From positions 1-5,676 of the forward strand of contig JASJBO010000429.1 in NCBI GenBank assembly GCA_030066475.1: a stretch of DNA of 5,676 nt. The letters are read 5' to 3'. The notes beneath the pieces were generated by a model. That model made no database searches and was not told the origin of the DNA. It saw only the letters and a list, made by a program, of their open reading frames with translations. The number at the start of each line of letters is the position of its first letter. The stretch's first letter is position 1. Positions 4,938-5,676 of the stretch are shown here, piece by piece. A program made the position numbers and the translations under genes. The DNA is from Myxococcota bacterium (GTDB lineage: Bacteria > Myxococcota_A > UBA9160 > PR03).

Positions 4938-5676
4938 GCGGTGATGGGATCGAGGTACCGAGAATCGGTAGCTGGATACTCAGAGCCGTGGTCTGCGGGA
5001 GGAGGGCGGACACGACGCGGCTCTCCTGCCAGCCGTAACGCACCGCCTTCGCGGCCACGCGCGCACCGGGCGGAGCCCGGAACGGCTGCGTGTAGAGCTG
5101 CCACGGGCCCTCGTCGATCCGGAAGCCGAGCGAGGCACCGGCCGTCGTGGTGGCGAGCGCGACCGTGCGGTCGCCGACCGCGATCGAGGGAGGCTCCGTC
5201 CGCGCCTGCCGGCCGTTCGGCTCGAATCGCGCGACCATCGCGTCCTCGGGCGTCTCGCTCCAGTCCCCGACGCCGGCGAGCCAGGCGTCGAGGGCGCCGC
5301 GCAACCGGGCGAGCACCTCGGCGTGGGCGGGATCGCCCGAGAGGTCGCGCAGCTCGTGGGGATCGGCCTGCGTGTCGAACAGCCGCTCGCGCCCGGGCGG
5401 CTCGAACCACTGGCGCTGCGCGTCGTTCAGCTCGCCCGCGTCGAGCAGCGCCCACAGCTCCCGCATCGTCTCGAGGTTGTCGCGGAACGCCAGCCGGTGG
5501 CCGCCGGGCTGCTCCGGCTGCCAGCTCCGGATGTACTTGAAGCGCGCGTCGCGCACTGCGCGCTGGCGGTCGGGCACCTCGTCGATGCGGTCGCGCGCGG
5601 CATAGACGAACTCGCGCCGCGCCGCTCCCAGGAAGCTCTGGCCGTGCAGCCAGGCCGGCCGCGTGGCGCCGGCGAG
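4900..5676 (-). CDS. Sulfatase, C-terminal part (partial), with extra beta domain
   Basis: Alkaline-phosphatase-superfamily sulfatases hydrolyse sulfate esters, or N-sulfates in the heparan N-sulfatase-like group, usually in the periplasm or outside the cell. The frame runs on beyond the right edge, so the N-terminus, signal peptide and C-x-P/A-S-R formylglycine site are out of view. The 258 visible residues show typical late-sulfatase signatures: LHGQSFLG, FVYAARDRID, RAVRDARFKYIRSWQPEQ, and the hallmark ERLFDTQADPHELRDLSGDP followed by a closing helix (HAEVLARLRGALDAWL). After about residue 160 a further beta-rich segment (IAVGDRTVALAT, FRIDEGPWQLY, FRAPPGARVAAKAVRYGW) resembles the small chitobiase-C-terminal/Fn3-associated domain fused to some glycan-active enzymes. 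The stop (TGA read on the minus strand at 4902-4900) lies within the oxygenase gene. The gene is convergent to the cluster and probably unrelated to it: its codons are richer in G+C (43 of 60 bases in 5581-5640) than much of the cluster. Confidence 0.88.
   Translation of the reverse strand, partial: LAGATRPAWLHGQSFLGAARREFVYAARDRIDEVPDRQRAVRDARFKYIRSWQPEQPGGHRLAFRDNLETMRELWALLDAGELNDAQRQWFEPPGRERLFDTQADPHELRDLSGDPAHAEVLARLRGALDAWLAGVGDWSETPEDAMVARFEPNGRQARTEPPSIAVGDRTVALATTTAGASLGFRIDEGPWQLYTQPFRAPPGARVAAKAVRYGWQESRVVSALLPQTTALSIQLPILGTSIPSPLILDRPGSRERR
4956..4970. terminator. Small perfect inverted repeat after the oxygenase stop
   Basis: TACCGA, a GAA loop, then TCGGTA: a 6-base-pair perfect stem 18 bases after the operon's last stop. 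It lies inside the C-terminal coding part of the convergent sulfatase gene. There is no T run on either side, so terminator function is only a weak possibility; it could be chance or an operator-like palindrome. Confidence 0.2.

Noticed and set aside
4862..5455. Alternative minus-strand frame over the sulfatase region
   Set aside because: It is extremely rich in Arg and Ala. The other frame carries the continuous sulfatase signatures and runs unbroken to the window edge.
1..5676. tRNA, rRNA, CRISPR array, insertion sequence, attachment site or riboswitch
   Set aside because: I saw no cloverleaf, regularly spaced direct repeats, transposase or terminal inverted repeats, and there is almost no non-coding space outside 122-196.

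Overview
The window is high in G+C (sampled lines run from about 57% to 72%) and gene-dense. Several genes use GTG starts and stop/start overlaps. This codon style, together with a secreted-type sulfatase and a peptide-modification cluster, fits a soil or marine Gram-negative such as a myxobacterium-like deltaproteobacterium. That placement is an inference and is weak, because no taxonomic marker gene is present.

Layout. Positions 2-121 hold the 3' end of an unidentified plus-strand gene. It is followed by a strong G+C-rich hairpin (141-177) in a 75-base gap. From 197 to 4937 there are five plus-strand genes packed as one apparent operon: (1) a 249-aa protein that looks like a shrunken, catalytically degenerate relative of the next gene; (2) a 307-aa RimK/MvdD-like ATP-grasp ligase; (3) a 177-aa unknown protein with a basic N-terminus and an aromatic, Pro/Ala/Gly-rich tail; (4) a 621-aa cobalamin-dependent radical SAM enzyme of the RiPP-maturation C-methyltransferase type; (5) a 215-aa 2-oxoglutarate/Fe(II) oxygenase-like protein. 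Genes 1-2 and 3-4 overlap at the stop/start, genes 4-5 are 3 bases apart, and gene 3 has a good ribosome binding site 21 bases after gene 2. Convergent to these, on the minus strand (4900-5676), is the C-terminal part of a sulfatase, which overlaps the 3' end of the oxygenase gene by 38 bases.

Reading. Three enzyme types that modify peptides (ATP-grasp ligase, B12 radical SAM, 2OG oxygenase) surround one small gene with no recognisable enzyme signature. The simplest hypothesis is a RiPP (ribosomally made, post-translationally modified peptide) locus, in which the 177-aa protein is the substrate or carries it. The radical SAM would methylate unactivated carbons, the ATP-grasp would form an amide or ester bond, and the oxygenase would hydroxylate. 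The partner ATP-grasp-like protein would be a non-catalytic subunit or substrate-recognition factor. The enzyme assignments rest on visible motifs. The identity of the substrate and the product chemistry are inference. No transporter, protease or canonical (nitrile-hydratase-like) leader is visible in the window, so either the cluster is incomplete here or it follows a less usual plan.
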